64,000 nt of DNA from Cohnella kolymensis (GTDB taxonomy: Bacteria > Bacillota > Bacilli > Paenibacillales > Paenibacillaceae). Each line of letters opens with the position of its first letter. The first letter of the stretch is position 1. Under the pieces are notes generated by a model that saw only the letters and a list, made by a program, of their open reading frames with translations, did no database searches and was not told where the DNA came from. The stretch spans positions 496,001 to 560,000 of the forward strand of contig NZ_JXAL01000001.1 in the NCBI RefSeq assembly GCF_000829465.1, read 5' to 3'. Positions 61,931 to 64,000 of this stretch are shown here, in pieces. The translations under genes were made by a program, and so were the position numbers.

Positions 61931-62161
61931 TCAACCGATGGGCACGCCTTTGGCCAGATGCTTCTGATCTCTGTTGCTGTTGACAAGCTGCGGCAGCATC
62001 TTGGTATCGCTTTTCATGGGAGAGTGGCACAACACGCAAGTCGGCACAGTCTCAAACGCAAAGTTATCCCTCATCCAACCAATGCATTCGTCATTCGTAC
62101 AGGACCAGATCGCCGTCATTTCTTCAGGGATCTCCTCAAAAGATTTCTTCCGTGAGTACAT
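61931..62161 (-). CDS. ydjO: cold-inducible protein YdjO
   Basis: A 76-residue protein from ATG 62161 (AGGGAGG). The N-terminal YSRKKSFEEIPEE and the zinc-ribbon-like WSCTNDECIGWMRDNFAFETVPTCVLCHS (four Cys) match B. subtilis YdjO, a protein induced by cold. The biochemical role is unknown, perhaps RNA or protein binding through the ribbon. It lies just after csp, separated by a terminator, as in other Bacillota. Confidence 0.88.
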   Translation of the reverse strand: MYSRKKSFEEIPEEMTAIWSCTNDECIGWMRDNFAFETVPTCVLCHSPMKSDTKMLPQLVNSNRDQKHLAKGVPIG

Positions 62162-62200
62162 GGACGAGCCTCCCTTTTTTTTCTTATAGCATAACCAAAA

Positions 62201-62234
62201 AAAAATGCCCTTAACGACAGTTAAGGGCATTTTT
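62201..62234. terminator. terminator between csp and ydjO
   Basis: AAAAATGCCCTTAA (62201-62214) pairs perfectly with TTAAGGGCATTTTT (62221-62234) around a short loop. On the minus strand a run of nine T follows. Confidence 0.9.
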
Positions 62235-62240
62235 CGTCAA

Positions 62241-62441
62241 TTACAGCTTAACAACGTTCTCCGCTTGTGGTCCGCGGTTGCCTTGTACCACATTGAATTG
62301 AACGCGTTGGCCTTCGTCCAAAGTTTTGAAGCCTTCACCCGTGATCGCGCTGAAGTGCACGAATACGTCGTTACCGCCTTCAACTTCGATAAAGCCGAAG
62401 CCTTTGTCTGCATTGAACCATTTAACTGTACCTGTTTGCAT
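62241..62441 (-). CDS. cold-shock protein (CspA/CspB family)
   Basis: A 66-residue cold-shock domain protein. RNP1 KGFGFIEV and RNP2 VFVHFSAI are intact, at about residues 13-20 and 26-33. It binds single-stranded RNA and DNA and keeps transcripts open in the cold. The start has TTGGAGGTG upstream. The long leader carries two hairpins (62477-62543), as often found in cold-shock mRNAs. Confidence 0.96.
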   Translation of the reverse strand: MQTGTVKWFNADKGFGFIEVEGGNDVFVHFSAITGEGFKTLDEGQRVQFNVVQGNRGPQAENVVKL

Positions 62442-62476
62442 GAAAATTCACCTCCAACTTCAATTGCCTCATGAAC

Positions 62477-62543
62477 TTTTTTATTCGAACGAATAAAAAA
62501 TCCACAACTTGCAAAGGGTTATGATCCAAAATAATAACCCTTT
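62477..62543 (-). promoter_or_regulatory. two hairpins in the csp 5' leader
   Basis: AAAGGGTTAT (62513-62522) pairs with ATAACCCTTT (62534-62543), and TTTTTTATTCG (62477-62487) with CGAATAAAAAA (62490-62500). Both are perfect and lie between 36 and 102 nt upstream of the csp ATG. Temperature-sensitive leader structures control cold-shock genes in other bacteria; that role here is inference. The 62544-62778 gap holds nothing else I can name. Confidence 0.5.
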
Positions 62544-62778
62544 CCATTTTGTGAATTCAGGTCACGATTTCGATAGTTTTCATCATAACAGGTTCCAAAC
62601 TAAAAAGCAAATCCCACCAAAGGCTTTTCTTGGTTTTAATCGGAAAGTCTTGAGCAACCCGTGTTTCCAAGAGCAGACTGCGTAAGGATAATAGCTTTCC
62701 AAAATGATCCTGAAGAGTGACCGGAATTGAGGCACTATCTATTATATGGTATACCCGCGCAATTTATGCTTCAAACTT

Positions 62779-64000
62779 TTAAACGAGAAACATCGCCGCG
62801 ATCGTCGTAACTGCGAGACCGATGAGCACCGGTTTCAGATTGCGGCGGGCTAGCTCGAACGGACTGACGCCGCAAATGGCTGCTGCAGGAAGCAGCGCCC
62901 ACGGAATCAATGTTCCGCCGCCAACCCAGATCGCCGCTACTTGGCCTAGCGCAGTAAGTGTAGCTATCCCAGTGCCGATCGCTATGGAAAACATCTGCGC
63001 GATAGAGCCGACTAAAGATATGCCGGAAAAGCCTGAGCCGTCCAAGCCTGTTATGGCGCCCGTTACCGTCAGTGTAATAGAGGCAACAGCTTCGTTAAGG
63101 GGAACGCTGCCGGCCAGCGCTACACCAAGGTCATTGACAATACCGTGTGATCCTTCCTGCAGCCGGTCGCCGAACAGTTCACCGAACGCTGCATCGCCGA
63201 GGTAGAAAAATGCGGCAATCGGGATGACGGGTCCGAAGACACGAAAGCCGAATTGCAATCCCTGAATTAAATAAGTTGTCGTTTCTTCCAAGCCGCGGTT
63301 ACGGTGGGCGAGCAAAGCTCCTCCAATTAAAATAATAAGAGCAGTACCGCCGACCAAGGCTGTCGCATCGCCGCCCTGCAGATTCAGGGCAAACATGGCA
63401 GCGACATCCGCCGCAAACAGCAGTGAAACCGCTGCCGCAAACCATTTTTTAACGCTGTCCGGCAGGGTTACTTTAGCTGCGGAAGGACCCCCAAGCTCTG
63501 CAGCGCTGCCCGCCGCGCCCCCCGCAATTTCGCCGTCCCGCCAAGTTCCATTTTTCATATCCCTTCGCATCATCCAATAAGCTGCAGCCGTTGTAACCAG
63601 CCCCATGATTACAACAAGCGGCACACTGGCTGCCATCACTTCCGACACGGGCAGTCCCGCGGCGTCTGCAGTCAACTTCGGCGCACCTTGAATGATATAG
63701 TCACCGGACAACGCGATGCCATGGCCGAACAGGTTCATGGCCATAGCCGCCCCAAGTGCAGGCAGTCCGACTCGAATAGCAACCGGCAGCAGCACGGCTC
63801 CGATCAGAGCGACACCCGGCGAAGGCCAGAAGAACAACGATGTGACCAGCATAATTAAGCCGATCCCCCAGAATGCCAATGCCGGTGTTCTTAGAAACCT
63901 CATTAAAGGAGCAACCATCATTTCATTAACGCCCGTAATAATTAACACCCTGCTCATTGCCACGATAATTGAGATGATGAAAATCGTGCCCAGCAGTTCC
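62779..64000 (-). CDS. multi-helix membrane transporter-like protein, 5' end outside the window
   Basis: The minus-strand frame is open to the right edge without a supported start: the bases beyond the GTG at 63963 encode more hydrophobic sequence (ELLGTIFIISIIVAMSRVLI). At least 406 residues with about ten helices, Gly-rich re-entrant-like segments (GSVPLNEAVASITLTVTGAITGLDGSGFSG, GGGTLIPWALLPAAAICG) and a charged central loop. It looks like a member of the ion-transporter superfamily, but I cannot name the family or substrate. Confidence 0.75.
   Translation of the reverse strand, partial: ELLGTIFIISIIVAMSRVLIITGVNEMMVAPLMRFLRTPALAFWGIGLIMLVTSLFFWPSPGVALIGAVLLPVAIRVGLPALGAAMAMNLFGHGIALSGDYIIQGAPKLTADAAGLPVSEVMAASVPLVVIMGLVTTAAAYWMMRRDMKNGTWRDGEIAGGAAGSAAELGGPSAAKVTLPDSVKKWFAAAVSLLFAADVAAMFALNLQGGDATALVGGTALIILIGGALLAHRNRGLEETTTYLIQGLQFGFRVFGPVIPIAAFFYLGDAAFGELFGDRLQEGSHGIVNDLGVALAGSVPLNEAVASITLTVTGAITGLDGSGFSGISLVGSIAQMFSIAIGTGIATLTALGQVAAIWVGGGTLIPWALLPAAAICGVSPFELARRNLKPVLIGLAVTTIAAMFLV

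Overview
The window looks like chromosome of a spore-former-type Bacillota, most likely Paenibacillaceae. The evidence is moderately high GC, strong AGGAGG-type ribosome binding sites with many TTG/GTG starts, an S-layer-homology (SLH) protein, two secreted proteins with 'stalk' (copper-amine-oxidase N-terminal) domains, a lipoprotein-type CtaC with a fused cytochrome c domain, YdjO, a SwrC-like RND pump and lipoteichoic-acid-type synthase. I see no CRISPR array, transposase, phage gene or rRNA. There are two tRNA-Thr genes.

Layout. 0-4.6 kb: a cut-off stalk-domain protein, then a five-gene ABC-exporter operon (permease, GntR regulator, two ATPases, permease) behind a perfect inverted repeat that is a likely GntR operator. 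4.7-11.3 kb: a secreted CAP-SLH protein, an RNA pseudouridine synthase, a small DMT-type permease with a Crp-family regulator, a frameshifted zinc-ribbon membrane protein, a secreted sugar-dehydrogenase-like lipoprotein and small proteins. 11.2-14.8 kb: a complete fixABCX operon (electron-bifurcating ETF complex), with no nitrogenase gene in view. 15-18.4 kb: intergenic repeats, a broken GNAT acetyltransferase, a DUF2203 protein, a lipoprotein gene between 26-bp inverted repeats and an M50 protease. 18.4-24 kb: the caa3 cytochrome oxidase set ctaC-D-E-F, then ctaG and a ctaM-like gene. 24-28.5 kb: methionine aminopeptidase, a small protein with a long leader, an FHA membrane protein, a stalk/NTF2-like secreted protein and a YpmS-like protein.

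28.5-40.5 kb: ilvA, an MFS transporter, a TVP38-family membrane protein, a four-gene minus-strand cluster (2-hydroxyacid dehydrogenase, membrane protein, AlkC-like DNA glycosylase, aromatic-acid-exporter-like protein), a diacylglycerol-kinase-family lipid kinase, a sensor kinase, a NUDIX hydrolase and an aldo/keto reductase. 40.7-41.9 kb: two tRNA-Thr genes, a damaged 3' copy of one of them and two small genes. 41.9-51.7 kb: universal stress protein, radical-SAM SPL-family protein, a frameshifted sensor kinase, phosphodiester glycosidase, a formate-dehydrogenase-like molybdoenzyme with FdhD, an aldose epimerase, a frameshifted aldo/keto reductase and an array of three palindromes. 51.8-56 kb: RND efflux pump (frameshifted) with its TetR regulator. 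56.1-56.4 kb: an unassigned transcription unit with a perfect sigma-A promoter. 56.4-64 kb: DHA2-type MFS exporter divergent from its TetR regulator with twin operators, PAP2 phosphatase and LTA-synthase-like sulfatase, cold-shock genes ydjO and csp, and a membrane transporter running off the right edge.

A striking quality signal is that six genes lose their frame, and five of these are explained by one missing base. Three or four of the five fall in a short G run of the coding strand. This looks more like systematic indel error in the assembly than true decay, and should be settled before any of these genes is called a pseudogene. The best candidates for something undescribed are the transcription unit at 56095-56380, the tRNA-flanked relic at 41265-41834 and the structured leader upstream of 25303.
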